A DNA stretch of 64,000 nucleotides from Jacaranda mimosifolia (GCA_018894105.1 CM032123.1:27195744-27259743), one strand, 5' to 3'. Positions 46,095 to 58,699 are shown, numbered from the stretch's first letter. Numbers and translations are program-made. Notes: generated by a model from the letters alone, not told the origin.

Positions 46095-48958
46095 TGTAAC
46101 ACCCCAAAAATTTCATGATTTATAGAATTTAATTTTTAATATTTAAATTTCATGAATCCTATGTTATAATTGCTAATTTATTATTTTATTAAATTTTGGG
46201 GGTCAACTTGCAAACAAGAAAACTTCAACTTTTAGAAATTTTAAAAGTTTGGGGTCAACCCAGAATTTATCAAAACTTGATTGAGCACTTTTTGAAAATA
46301 TTAGGGTTTGCGTGGATGACATTTGGTCAACGGGGCCAAAGCCATATTTTCTAATAAATGCAGGGACATAATTGATGTTATTAAAAAAATTGGGTTTAAA
46401 TCTAAAAATTAAGAAATCAATTTATAAAAAATGATATTTGCCATTTTACCTCCCTATTCTTCCTCTTTCTCCTTCCAACGACACCACCACCACGTCCAGT
46501 GATCTTCATCAGCAGTCAAAAAATACCCAAACTAAACCATTTAAACCCTTCCCTACACTCTCAGCTACATTTGCACACCACATGCCTAGTCGTACGAGCA
46601 GGGAGTCATCGAAAGTGGAGATCTGAAACTCAATAGTGGTAGGTCTTGACAGGCGAAGGTGGAGTGCAGCCAAAACTCATTTCTGGGTTGTGATTTTAGG
46701 GCGTGGTGAAGCTGAAAACACCCTTACATGCAAGTTTGATGCGGCGGCAGAGGCAAAAATAGACGAACAAAGAATGGTGGAGAGAGAGACCCATTTGAAG
46801 ATTGAGCTTGATTGGAGGTGATTTTGGCCATGGGACTTGAAACTGATAGTGGCGTTGGACTCAGGAATTTGAAAAGAGCATTCTGGTGGAGATGTTGGTG
46901 TGCTCTGGCTGCACGGTGGTGGTGGCTCAGTGGCAGCGGAGAGGTAGTTTTACCTTTTCAACGCAATGAACGCAACTGTGTATTTGGTTTGTGGTTTTGA
47001 AACTTCGATGGCCAATCTTGAAATTTAGTTGGTTGAACCTTTATATATATATATGTATATATTGTACCTTACCTTTGGAACCTTGTATTATATGCCAGGA
47101 ATAAGGATTTTGGATATGATTGGTATATATACATATATATGTGTGTAAGATTCCCATGCAAGAAGAATATTCAATTAGTGGACCCGGATATGTTATGCTA
47201 AATGCCAAATTTTGGATTTAATATTGGTACTAAGTGATTAATCTAAATTAAAGATTATGTAATGTAAGACTAAGTGGCATTTGATTAGGATTAATTATGT
47301 AAGGATTAAACTATTTTGTGTGGATTAGGATGATGATATGATAATGAATTTGCAATGAAGAACAAGATATCATGTTATTTTTGGAACCGATATAGAACAT
47401 CGTGGCTCATTCTAGAATAATTAGTTTATTAGAGTACTTTGTGTAGGTAGTACCTATTAAACCTATATAATCGGGTTGATCAATAAGTTAGTAATGTTAG
47501 AATACTTATGATGCAATTCTTGAAGGTACTAAAGTTGAATAGGAGTTTTTACTGTGGAAGTATTCTTTTGATTTGGTGATGAAGAAGTGGGTCTTGCCGA
47601 TCCGTAGATTGCAAGTTGTGGTTGTTTGTTAAAACTATAAGAGGTGAGGGTCTGCCAATTTGGCACTTCTCATACTCTCGGTTATAACCCATGTGGGTTT
47701 TCTATTTCTATTTCGGTTTCTGTTTCTATTTTTGTTTCTGTACCATACTCTGATTTTTTTGAAATCTAGAAATTGCTTGAATTTTGATTGTTATTTGTTA
47801 TTTGATATGAACACCCCTGTGAGGGTTATTAATTCCGATTTCTGTCTATTCTGGTGCCCGGAACCTTATCTATTATCTATATCTCAGCTGTCTATTTGTC
47901 TCGTATCTATATTAATCTATATCGTTCTTTGATGCTTTGTCGGCATATTTGTTTATCTGAATCTGTTTGCTACTATCATGTTGCCTTGACGACATCTGGT
48001 TTGTTCTATACTATTTTGTCTTGGAACTGGCGGTGCGCTAGGTACTTCTCCCTAGGCATCTGCACAAACGGTTGTGAATTCTATTATGTGTACGGGGAAG
48101 ATGGGCCAAAGGCTGATCCGAGCAAAATGTATGGTTATGTGGGGTACGCTAAGGACTTTCTTCTGGGTGTCAACGATACGCTAGGGACTTTCCCTTGGGT
48201 GTCGGTGGTACGCTATGGACTTTTCCTTGAGTATCAGCGGTGCGCTATACAGTTCTATGGGCATCTGCCATGTACCAAGTTGTTACGGTTAGGTAAACTG
48301 ATTGTCTGACTGGTATAAGATGATTCTGTAATGCATGTCTGTAGTCTTTTCTTGGAATGCATATGCTTTGGGTGCGCTTTGCCTATCTAAATTCTATCTG
48401 TCTGAAATATGTTCTTGGAGCAATAAGGAATAAGAGTTTCCTATTTTGCTATGGTTACTGTCTGATTCTAAATCTGTCATGTTCTGTATGTTTGATTGAT
48501 GACCCATTGAGTTGAACCTTCGTCAATAGATCTCTTCAATTATTCTTAAGTTTTTCGCTCACTAAGTCTTTGGATTCCCCCCCCATTATCTGTTGACCTT
48601 CTCAGATAGGTTTTTGTGATGATCTCGTTCTTCAAGTTTGGAAGGATGTAAATATGTTTTGTAGTAGAATAGGTGCCCAAACATGTGTGTGAATCACTTT
48701 TACGTTTAGTGGAAACTTGGAGATGTTATGGAAAGACTTGAACTTATGATTTGTAGTAGATATGAAACGATGAATGATGAATTTGTGATGGCATGAAATT
48801 TGTACTTTTGTTAAGATTTGCTAGGTTGAAGCCTGTTGCTATCTTTGATGATTTTGAAAAAACTTTCTGATCGGCCTATTGTTTGAATTATGTATGAGAT
48901 TTAAGTTTGGATTGAGTTACGCTTCAGCTTAGGTGCCATCCTGAGTGGGGGCACTATA
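46095..48958 (+). repeat. LTR 3 (3' LTR of the duplicated chromovirus copy)
   Basis: It is 2864 bp, TGTAACACCCC...GGGGCACTATA, where LTR2 ends CTACA. It is followed by ACACC (48959-48963), the duplicated copy of the chromovirus target site. It differs from LTR2 by about 5% over the first 280 bp by hand count. It lacks the private tandem duplication of LTR2 and has a shorter minisatellite block. Confidence 0.87.
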
Positions 48959-48963
48959 ACACC

Positions 48964-51357
48964 ATAACCAAATTATGAGTATTTTTTTTCTTTTTTAAGA
49001 AAAAAGTGGCGATGCTAGTTAAATGCTTTTAACATATAGTAGTATATTATAGTGGCATTTTTTATTAATCAATTACCACTAAGTGGTATATTATAGTGGT
49101 ATTTTTTATTACTATCGCTATATTATAATGTGCCATTATATTGTAAAATAGCATCAAATCAGTGCTACTAAATAATTTAAGGTATTTTTTGCAAATGACA
49201 CCATAAATAAATATAAGCGGCATTTTTTAAGAAAAAATTAGTGGCACTACTTAAATGTCTTGTAAATATATTTATGTTGGCATTTTCAATCAAATGCCTC
49301 TATTTTCAATAAGGTGTCACTTATTAATCAAAAGACACTAATATATTGTATTGCTGTGACATTTGTCAACAATTATTATCATATTACTCTTGTGTGCCAT
49401 TACATTACCAAATGTCACAAAATTAGTGTCACTAAATATTTTGTGGCAATTTTCTAAGTGACACCATAAATAAATATTAGTGACACTTTTCAAGAAAAAA
49501 TAGTGGCACTAGTTAAATATCTTCAAGTCATAATCAAATGTCACTATTTTATATGTCATCTAATAATCAAATGTCAATAAAAATTTTTATTATAGTGACA
49601 CTTTTTTTTACTATCACCGTATTACTTTTGTATGTTATTACACTATATATGCCATTAAGTTAATGACTACAAAAAAGGGGCATTAGTGACCACAAAATTG
49701 GTCACTAAATATGCAAAAATCGGTCACCAACAAGTTTAGTTACCGATCGGATTGATCACTAAAATTCTCGTCACTAGTTTGGGCCAATCACTAATTCGGT
49801 CACCAATTAGTGACGGACCGACTAGTGACCACAAGTTGCGCTCATTAGTTATTTAAAAAATTTTGAAATTTTTTTGTGTATGTTACTAGGCAGTGACCGC
49901 ATATTTTGATTACTAGTTTTAATGAGTCAAAAATATTTATATTAAACTTTGCATCCTCATGGATTTGAACTTATAACCTTTGTTTTGTTCAAATGAATGA
50001 CTAACCACTACAGTACATGCCTTTTCATGTATGTATCTGAAAAATACAATATATATAATATTTACAAATCAAAAAGTAATTATAATATTCATATGTATAA
50101 ATTACTATTCTTTTGCATTTTAAAATTTAACAAAAATAGAAATTATTCATTTAATATTTGTGTAATATTTCTTCAATATAATGACATATAGCATTTATTA
50201 TTTATAACTATTACTTTAAAATTTTTGGTTTAGTATATTTCATCATAATATATTATAAAGACATTAAAAAATAGTATATACATACTAATTTGTATAGTAA
50301 TAAATAGTTTACACATATATATACGGTAATATGTATACATGCTAATTATTTATTTACTCATAATATTTGTATAATACATATATATATTATTGACATGTAT
50401 ATATTAATTAATTCTCATTTTCTCCTTTGTATAAGAATATTACTTATGTTTATTTCTTTGTGTATCTATATATACATTAATAAATTAATGTTCAATTATA
50501 TGGATATTATATAGAAATATTCAATGGCTATATATTTATATGTGTACTTATATTTTTATATTATATATATTATTATTATTATTATCAAAAACTTATATAT
50601 ATACACACACACACACAACAAACATAATATTTTATTGTTTATATAGGTGTTACATAAATTGTATGCTTCATATTTCAAGAATATGCAAAAAAATAAAATT
50701 TTATATTTGTGACCACGGTCATTAATTAGCAGTGATGCATCAATGGTTGAAAGAAAATTTAGTCATAAATTAATGACTAAACAATAATTTGGTAATTAAT
50801 TAGTTAATGACCAAATTAGTGACCATTTTGTGTGGTCACTAATATTAGTGACCAAAAAAAGAGTTCGGTCACTAATTAGTGACCGCTTTGTGTGGTCACT
50901 AATATTAGTGACTAAAAAAAGAGTTTATTAACCGAATTAGTGACTTTTTTTGTGGTCACTAATTCAGTAGCTGATTAGTCACCAATCAGTCACTAATTTT
51001 TTTTAAATATTATATTTAAAGTGGTCGCTAATCAGTCAGTGATTAGTGATCGCTCAATCGGTCACCAAAAGTTGGTCACTAAAGCTCAATACTTTACGAC
51101 GTTCTTCTTCAAACGACATTATAACTACATATTAGTGGTATTTTTCTAAAAATAAATAAATAGTGATACTAGTTAAATGTCTTCAAAATATATTTATCTT
51201 GGCATTTTTAATCAAATGTCACTATTTTATCTGTCAATTAATAATCAAATGCTATCAAATATTAAATTATTGTAGCATTCTTTTACAACTACCATTATAA
51301 TTATATTATAAAATGTCACCAAGGTAGTGCCACTAAATTCCAATTTTCTTGTAGAGC
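48964..51357 (+). mobile_element. CACTA right half, copy B, with damaged terminus
   Basis: It is a direct copy of 41038-43465. The terminal TTTTCTTGTAGTG of copy A is TTTTCTTGTAGAG here (51345-51357), so the conserved end of the inverted repeat is mutated. The nested TTAGTGACC-family element is at about 49665-51085, with small deletions relative to copy A (for example near 50344 and 51030). Confidence 0.8.
49665..51085 (+). mobile_element. TTAGTGACC-family element, copy B
   Basis: This is the duplicate of 41692-43180. It starts near GACTACAAAAAAGGGGCATTAGTGACC and ends near GTCACCAAAAGTTGGTCACTAA. It differs from copy A by about 6% in the first 157 bases by hand count. It contains a shorter AC microsatellite near 50603-50617. 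Noncoding. Confidence 0.6.
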
Positions 51358-51884
51358 AAGCTTAAAATCTCATCAAAATTACTTAGAAAGTAGCTTGGAA
51401 TGAATTTAAGAATTTGAAATTCGTTATGATATAAAATATTCAAACAATTTCAGCTTGTGCTTGATGGAAAGATTTGAATTGAGGGAAGAATTTCAAATAA
51501 CTCCCTTTTAGGTGGACTTGGAGTATGCATATCATAATGGCTGAAAAAAAAACTTAAATTAAGAATTTAAGAATATGAAATTTATTATATTATATTTGAA
51601 GAATTAAGCTCAAAATAATTTATTATTATAAGTTTAAAATTTTAAATCCATCAATTCAAAATGCAATATTAAATTAATAAAATCTTGGGGGAGACATTGA
51701 ATTAGAGTACTTAAATTATTACTATGACAAAAGCTAGATTTAGTGGAGATTAAAATTAAATATATTGGAGTTTTTAACCCCCACAAATTTCAATTTTAAT
51801 GGATATGAAACCTCCATAGTAACGTATCATGTAATTTCTAGTTGTTGTTTTGGGGCAATCTCCATTGCAACCATCACTAATAGT

Positions 51885-52247
51885 TAAGAGAATCTGTAAG
51901 GCTATTTTTATGTTTAGTGGCAGTCTCAAACTCTTGCTATTATTAAAAATTATTATTTTGTAGAATTTTAGCGAAGGATTAAAATCTCAGCTTGTTACTA
52001 AAATATGTATCAGAAGTATTATCTTATATAATTTTGGTAGGAGGTTTAAAATTCCACTATTATTATAATGTATTATTTCATAGAAAGACAGAGTAGAAGA
52101 ACTGGTGAGAACAGTTGGGTTAATTTTATTTTATTTTATAAATAAAAACACTAGCCATTTCATTACAATGATGTTCATAATTTTTATAAATATCTCAAAC
52201 TTTGTTAACAAATCAATTAGTATTTTCTTCACAAAAGTTCTTATTTT
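51885..52247. other. AT-rich spacer after the duplication
   Basis: This is the first single-copy sequence to the right of block B. No gene or repeat was recognised. Confidence 0.4.
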
Positions 52248-52780
52248 CACTACAAAAAATGGGGGGAATAATATTTATTCATCTTAAAATAACTACAATT
52301 AGTAATAATAAGTTTTTATTTGTGAATTTATAATAAACTAAATAATAATTCTTAACCAATCATAATTTGATCATGAAGTGAAAAAGTAACAATATCAACT
52401 AATTATTATTTTATATTGAAGAATTATCTTTAGTCCCACTTCACACTATACCTAAGTATATTTTTATTTTCATAAACTAATACAATAATAAAGACACTTG
52501 AAAATAACAAAAATAAAAATAAATTAATATTTGACTAAGCAAAAGGATTTGACTTCAAAATACTAACCAGGTTTTAAAACCCCACAATTGTAATTCAATG
52601 TTTCTCCAAAAATAACCAAAATATTCAAAATACAAGCATAATTTTGGAGAGAATTGAACTTCAACTAAATAGTAAACTAGACCTCTATTATCATTAATTT
52701 ACAGGGATTGTTAAACCCCCACAAAGTAAAACAATTAGTAGGACAAATAACTCCAACAAATATGACTATATTTTGTAGTG
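52248..52780. mobile_element. Miniature CACTA-type element, 533 bp
   Basis: The left end is CACTACAAAAAATGGGG and the right end is ATATTTTGTAGTG, an inverted repeat with a CACTACAAAA core. The flanks are TTT and TTA, so a 3-bp target duplication is at best imperfect. The interior is AT-rich and noncoding. It is unrelated by eye to the larger CACTA at 30201. Confidence 0.65.
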
Positions 52781-53538
52781 TTAATTGGTGTGTGGAATTT
52801 TGGCTGGTACAAGCAAGTAATATCAAATTGAAAGATTTGTTGGAATGCAAATGATTTCATGGCTTGCTGTGCATGCCACTTTTCTTAAATTTTGCCCCAT
52901 CGCTTCGTATATTATGGAGATTGCAAATATTTTAAGAATACAATTAAATTTATTTTTGTGATATAGTTCAAACTAAAACTCTAATAACTCTTTCACAAGA
53001 TTATGCATAACTACCTTATATGTTATCATCTGCAGTAAGACAAGCTATAAGACTATTTAAAGTAATTGTAAATAGCAAGATACTGTGTTTTTCATGTACT
53101 TGCTTATGTATTTTTCCTATCATTTCATATTAAATGATAAGTACTCTTTTTATAGAAATTATGGATGCCTTTACAAAAGAGAGATATATCTTAAAACAAG
53201 AGTTATAACTATTGTGTTATGCCAATGAATAGGCACAACTACTTGTAGGTGGAAGCATAATTTTAATTTCTTCATTTATTTCACTGAGTTACTAGCGCCT
53301 GGCGGCCCAGTCTTACACTATTGGCACCTCCTTTTTTTACCCTTTCTTCAACACCCCCCCCCCCCCCCTCTCTCCCCCTGTTTTTTCTTTTGTCAGTCCC
53401 CATCCATTTGATCGTAAAATGCACCACTGATTTTGAAAATTCTTTAACAATCCACCACCATCTTCAAATTTTAAGACATAAATGAATTATAAGTTCGATT
53501 TGAACTTTCACTTATTGAAACGCGTGATTGGAACTTTC
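52781..53538. other. Noncoding spacer with a C homopolymer
   Basis: A run of 15 C lies at 53354-53368, followed by a CT-rich tract to about 53390. No ORF or RNA gene was recognised. Confidence 0.4.
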
Positions 53539-53815
53539 ACTTAATGAAATGAGTTACTGCTGGTTGGAATTGTACGGTAGAAAAGCTTTAAATAAAATAA
53601 TTTTTTTTAACTAAATAAACACTAACCAGACAACATTCACTTCTTATTAGTGTTGAACTAAAAATGTCACATAAAGCAATGTCTTTTTGTCCTTTTCGAG
53701 TGTTGTTAAAGTCATGTCTTTTAACTCTCACGAGCGACCGTACTTATCACTCACTTTGGCACTTAATGAAACGAGTTACTGTTGGTTGGAATTGTATGGT
53801 AGAAAAGCTTCAAAT

Positions 53816-53847
<32 letters not shown>

Positions 53848-54006
53848 TAGTTTAACTAAATAGGCACAAACCATACAATATTTTACTTCTTATCAGTGTT
53901 GAACTAAAAATGACACATAAAGCCATGCCTTTTTATCTTTTTTGGGAGTTGTTAAAGTCATGCCTTTTAACTCTCACAAAGCGACCACACTTCTCACTCA
54001 CTTTGG
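53539..54006. repeat. Two-copy tandem repeat, ~222-246 bp units
   Basis: Unit 1 (53539-53760) and unit 2 (53761-54006) both run from ACTTAATGAAA(T/C)GAGTTACTG through GGTAGAAAAGCTT, TTAACTAAATA, TGTTGAACTAAAAATG, AGTCATG(T/C)CTTTTAACTCTCAC to CTCACTCACTTTGG. Unit 2 is longer because of an A-tract and a TA microsatellite (about 53815-53849). Noncoding. Confidence 0.8.
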
Positions 54007-54219
54007 TTGACTTGTGCTTTTAAGTACTCTTGTAATTAAATATTACCAACTTTGAATCGGCCAATTGAGAGCTTTTGCTCACTCTCACCGTATAAATTTT
54101 ATGGGCATTATGCACTTAATCTTCTGGATAATTAACTTTAAAGTACTTACAGTTATCTATATGACGTAGTATATATTATTCATCGAACTCAAAACTTGAA
54201 ATTGTAACATGTGTTGAGT

Positions 54220-54842
54220 TTGGCTTCCACCGTTGGTGATTAATTTTAGGCTTAAGTTGCATCTCTTTGCCATTTGTAACACCAGACCTCTCATAGAGCC
54301 TTTTGTTAGAGGTTCAGCTATTCTCAATTCGCTTCACAATGGTCATTTGAAAGAACAACTTCATCCATTTGATGCAATTGTTTTGGAGCTTATTTTAATT
54401 CAAATAAGTATTTTACAAGTTTACAAACTTTTTCTTGTCATAAATTAAAAACCCTTAGGTTGTTTCATGTATGCTTCTTCATCCAAATCATCATTCAAGA
54501 ATATTTTTTGTGCATCTCTTTGGTGAAAAGCAAGATAATGGATTTAAGCAAGAGAAATAAACAATCTAACCGTGGCAATTCTTACTACATGAGCCTAAGT
54601 ATCAAAACAATCGATACCCTCATTTTGTTTAGTGTCTTTAGTTATTAATCTTACTTTAAGCTTATAAATGATTCCATTTATTTTCATTTTCCTTTTGAAA
54701 ACTGATTCAGGTTCTATTGGTTTGGAACTAGGTGAGATGTCAGCTAATTGTGAAGCTTCATTTCCAATTATTGAGTCCGTTCCATCTTGAACCGTTTCTT
54801 TCCAAAATGCTAAATCTTGAGCTCATAGCCTCTTCATATGTT
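54220..54842 (-). pseudogene. Old Ty1/copia remnant: RT start fused to the last RNase H codons
   Basis: On the minus strand: EAMSSQDLAFWKETVQDG (about 54830-54777), VFKRKMKINGIIYKLK, stop-interrupted RIATVRLFISLA, then NDDLDEEAYMKQPKG (about 54493-54449). A jump follows to IAEPLTKGSMRGLVLQM (about 54318-54268), which is the last part of copia RNase H. The middle of RT/RNase H is deleted. Its integrase lies at 61477-62440, beyond the younger copia that split it. Confidence 0.75.
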
Positions 54843-54942
54843 AAGAGATACTTTTAAATTTGAAATCCTAGGTAAATGTGCAATTATATATATATATATA
54901 TATTCTAGTTGCTTCAACTAATTAAGAACATAAAGATGTTAT

Positions 54943-55397
54943 TGTAAGATATAATTTAACCCAAGATGCACATATCCATGAAATCAAAACATCATAGATA
55001 GATTGATTTATTCACATACCTATTTGAGCCATGAGAGTGATGATCAATGATTCCTGTAATTTCACGATTGATTGCTAAGTCTTCATCTCCTTCTCACACA
55101 AATCACTTGATAGCTTTAATGGGATAGCAATATCAAAACGTGGAGTGGAAAGGGGACCTAACCACAATATATATAAGATATAACCTTAGAGAGCCCTCCC
55201 ATCACGGGATTCTAAAATTGGGCCTACACTAGCTATCATACCAATTCTGTTTAGAAAAAGTCCTTAACAACATTGGGTCAAAATATTAGGCCATATGAGT
55301 CTGTCTCATTAACCGTATTAATTTAGCCCATTTTTATTTTACTAGAAAAAAAAAATCCAATTAATAGAAGTCCACATATTGGAATAAAATTCCAACA
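54943..55397 (-). repeat. 3' LTR of the nested copia
   Basis: It is 455 bp and matches 61018-61471 with scattered changes. Read on the minus strand it opens TGTTGGAATTTTATTCCAA, a near-perfect palindrome, and ends ATATCTTACA. A TATATATAAG-like TATA motif (about 55167-55176) sits mid-LTR. Confidence 0.88.
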
Positions 55398-55412
55398 TTC
55401 TCCCACTTGGAC
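55398..55412 (-). other. Polypurine tract of the nested copia
   Basis: On the minus strand GTCCAAGTGGGAGAA abuts the 3' LTR. Confidence 0.65.
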
Positions 55413-56170
55413 AAATATTAACTGTAACTTTAAAACAAATAAAAGGTAAAGTTTGAGAAAACACCTCTCAGGCTAAATTACAAAAAAAAATTTGACTGTG
55501 GCCATAATTTAAAGAAATGAAATATGGCAATGAGACAAGACTATCAATACAATCCAGTCTAGTAAAATTACTAATATTGGATCATGGCTGTAATTGCACC
55601 TTCCATTAACATAAAACCTTTTATGGTCACATATAACAGCAATTCCATCGACATGGATTCAGACATGGTGGTGTGGCAAGAAATAGCAACTAAAATATGA
55701 CCCAAATATGTATGCTATTTCATTGTTGGTCCTCCAATTTTCTTGTAAGACATGGATTTCTAGAACTATATGAAATTCCAAGAAAATTTGATTTTCTTAT
55801 AAGATATGCATCTCTTGAGCAATAGGAAACCCCAAGAAAATCCATGATTTTCTTGTAAACGTGAATTTCTAGAAACAATATGAAATTCCAAGAAAATCCA
55901 ACTTCAAAAGAAGTCATGTATGTCTCGTTCAATACTAAACACAACATGGTGTCATTTAGGGGACATACCCAACTCTTAAGATCAACACCTAATCTTAAGG
56001 TACATATCAAGTGAGATATAACCACAAAATGTGCACACAATTATAACAAATATATCAATAGTTGAAAAATAATCTCGCATTAATAAAAGCCAATAAGACA
56101 AAAGGCTTCAATATTGTAACAATTTTAATAAAGAAAAAAAGGTCTCACTTAACCCAATACATCGAAAGAC
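55413..56170. other. 3' untranslated region of the nested copia
   Basis: This lies between the end of RNase H and the 3' LTR. It includes a short repeated phrase (GAAATTCCAAGAAAATCCA near 55769, 55829 and 55884), giving three diverged ~60-70-bp units. The reading frame at 55720-56040 on the minus strand follows these repeats and is not a recognised protein. Confidence 0.5.
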
Positions 56171-56174
56171 TCAA

Positions 56175-57290
56175 TCATACCCATGTGTTCTACAGGTCTT
56201 TTGAAAATAATAGGCCTCAATCCCTTGGTCAAAGGGTTCGTAGCATAGAGTCGGTATCGACATGCTCTATCATGATGGTACCATTGTTAACCAAGTCTCT
56301 CATAGCAAGATATTTAACTCCACATGTTTAGATGCACTAGAGGACTTATTATTTCTTGAAAAGAACACAATAGCAGCATTATCACAATAAATCCTCAGCG
56401 GCCTAGAAATTGAATCAACGATCAAAAGTCCTGAAATGAAGTTCTTTAGCCATACAACATGTGTGGCTACTCTATAACAAGCAACAAACTCAGCTTGCAT
56501 GGTTGATGAAGCAGTAAGCATCTGCTTAACACTCTTCCATGAGATAGCTCCAACTGCCATTGTAAAAATATAACTTGAAGTAGATCTCAAGTCATCGAGA
56601 CAACGAGCAAAATTCGAATCCGAATATCCGATTACCTCAAGACAGTCAACTTTGCTATAAACGAGCATGAAGTCTCTAGTTTTCTTTAAATATCTCAAGA
56701 CTTTTTTAACAGCCGCCCAATGTTCTTGTCTTGGATTAGAAAGATAGTGCCCAAGAACACCAATAACGAAGGCTATATCTGGCCTAGTGCAGATTTGTGC
56801 ATACATCAAACTATCAATAACACTAGAGTAAGGAATATTCTTCATGGACCCTTGCTGAAGTTCGTTTTTAGGGCATTGTGCAATGCTAAGTTTAACACTT
56901 TTCGCAATAGGTACATCACAGGGTTTACAATTTTGCATGTTAAACCTAGCCAAAACACGATCAACGTAACTCACTTGAGAAAGTCCTAACAAACCTTGAG
57001 TTCTATCACAATGGATCTCAATTCCAAGAACAAAAGATGCTTCACCAAGATCCTTCATGTCAAAACTACAACATAACATTTGTTTGGTCTCATGGAGCAA
57101 ACCCATATCACTACTAGCAAGTAAAATATAGTCAACATAAAGTACCAAAAACATGAATTTGCTCCCACTAGTCTTGAGGTAAATACAATAGTCCACCTTA
57201 TTTTCCTCAAAACTTAATGAAGTCACTACTTTATCAAACTTCAAATACTACTGTCGAGAAGCCTGTTTAAGGCCATAAATTGACTTATTC
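56175..57290 (-). pseudogene. RT C-terminal part and RNase H of the nested copia
   Basis: The longest open frame in the window (314 codons, 57244-56300) shows FLVLYVDYILLAS, where the family has YVDDIL (the second Asp is Tyr), then SFDMKDLGEASFVLGIEI, GLSQVSYVDRVLARF, CTRPDIAFVIGVLGHYLS, VLRYLKKTRDFMLVY, GYSDSNFARCLDDLRSTSSYIF, ISWKSVKQMLTASSTMQAEF and SKHVELN. The SSTMQAE and D-S-N positions are the copia RNase H core. After a stop, the last codons continue to about 56175 (TKGLRPIIFK). Confidence 0.9.
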
Positions 57291-58045
57291 AGCTTACACA
57301 CAAGGTGTTTCTTCTCTTCTTGAATAAAACCCTCTAGTTAAGTCATATAAACTTCTTCATCAAGGTCGCCATTAAGGAAAGCTGTCCTAACATCCCTTTG
57401 GTGGAGTTCCAAGTCAAAATGTGCTACTAAACTTATAATGATCCTGAAGAAATCTTTGGAGAAAATAGGAGAGAAAGTATCACCATAATCAATTCCAGTT
57501 TTTTGAGTAAAACCTTTAGCTACAAATCTAGCCTTAAACATTTCAATCTTCCCTTTTAAGTCTTTCTTGGTTTTAAACACCTATTTGCAACCTATAGTCT
57601 TTCGACCTTGGGGCAGCTCAACTAACTTCCACACATTATTCCCTTTTATTGAGTGAATCTCATCCTTCATAGTACTAAACCACAAATCTGATTGAGGACT
57701 AGACTTGGCATCATAATAGCTTATGGGATCAACTATAGGACTAACATCATAATCACTTTCTAAGAGATACACATAGTAGTCATCGGGAATTGTTGTACGT
57801 CTCTCTCTAGTAGAACTTCTAGGGGGCATTTGATGTATATGATTTTGAGGTGGATCAATATTCAAATCATCCTCCATATTAGCAGTAGGTACAGCTACTT
57901 GATCATGTGGATTTTCAATTTCACGCGTAGTAGGTAGGCAAAGTGTAACAGATTCAATTAGATCATCAACTACTATAGGACAAGAACATTCACTCCTATC
58001 AGGTACATCATACTTTAAGAACTTAGTCGTCTGAAACTCAACCAC
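57290..58045 (-). pseudogene. Integrase-RT linker and RT N-terminal part of the nested copia
   Basis: The linker (58045-57581) has a Pro/Asp-rich stretch and PPRSSTRERRTTIPDDYYVYLLE, then WFSTMKDEIHSIKGNNVWKLVELP. After TAG for Trp the RT runs VFKTKKDLKGKIEMFKARFVAKGFTQKTGIDYGDTFSPI and DVRTAFLNGDLDEEVYMT in pieces to 57338. It then continues through a stop to CKLNKSIYGLKQASRQ and a further TAG for Trp (57255-57253). Confidence 0.88.
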
Positions 58046-58690
58046 TCGAGTGCCACACGAAGGACAAAAAAATCTATGTCCTTTAAAATGATCTGGATAC
58101 CCAATGAAGTAACCATGAGTAGATCTAGGGTCAGTCTTTTTCTCAAAAGGATTATAAATTTAACCATAGTAGGACATCCTCTCACACAGAAATGGTTTAA
58201 ACTAGGCTTTCTACCAAACCACAACAATTTAAAGGTGTTTTAGGAACTAATTTGGTAAGAACACAATTAAGAATATACATGGTAGTTCTTATAGCTTTAT
58301 CCCAAAGAAGTTTACGTAACTCATATCAACTCATCATGCTTCTCATCATTTTAGCTAAAGTGCGGTTACGCCTTTTGGCTACACCATTTTCCTCAGGACT
58401 CTCAAGCAAATATTTCTGAAACTGTCCCATATATTGCCTAGTCTCATCCCCTTGCACAATCAACATAAAACTCCATATCACTAGAGTTAAGACTAGGAAG
58501 AATGACTTCTTTATTAGTCTTTCAATCCTATTTTTAGAAATATGGCCAATGTTTACACCATAACATGGAAAAATCATCACTATTTTGGGTCTTTTAAATA
58601 TAATATTTTCAATATTAAAGGAACAATAAATTTGATTGGCAGTCAAAGTCGACATAAATAGGCTAATGGACAAAAACTACAACCAATAAT
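58015..58690 (-). pseudogene. Integrase of the nested copia, internally deleted
   Basis: Readable parts are the zinc domain remnant NIGHISKNRIERLIK (about 58555-58511), a short bridge, then SPEENGVAKRRNRTLAKMMRSMMS (58402-58331) from the end of the catalytic core. FGRKPSLNHFCVRGCPTMVK follows (58222-58163), then the GYP-type stretch up to EFQTTKFLKYDV. The catalytic D-D part between the zinc domain and ENGVA is missing, so this integrase cannot be active. Confidence 0.8.
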
Positions 58691-58699
58691 TTTTAAGTC

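Larger units (their letters stand above)
43997..51884. repeat. Tandem segmental duplication, block B (~7.89 kb)
   Basis: It is a direct copy of block A. Hand-compared stretches differ by about 5% on average (about 1% just past the CACTA end, about 10% in the integrase core). The chromovirus in B has no RT, gag or 5' LTR, because A starts within pol. The junction falls at GTTAA/CTTAGGATTTC, with no transposon terminus at either side. This points to unequal exchange or a replication-based duplication rather than transposition. Confidence 0.9.

Noticed and set aside
47854..48309. 151-codon ORF in LTR3
   Set aside because: It spans the LTR minisatellite; the equivalent frames in LTR1 and LTR2 are broken differently.
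43997..48958. Block B gypsy as an independent insertion
   Set aside because: It shares the ACACC site, the CACTA context and the flank with block A, and begins inside pol with no 5' LTR, so it is a duplicate rather than a new insertion.
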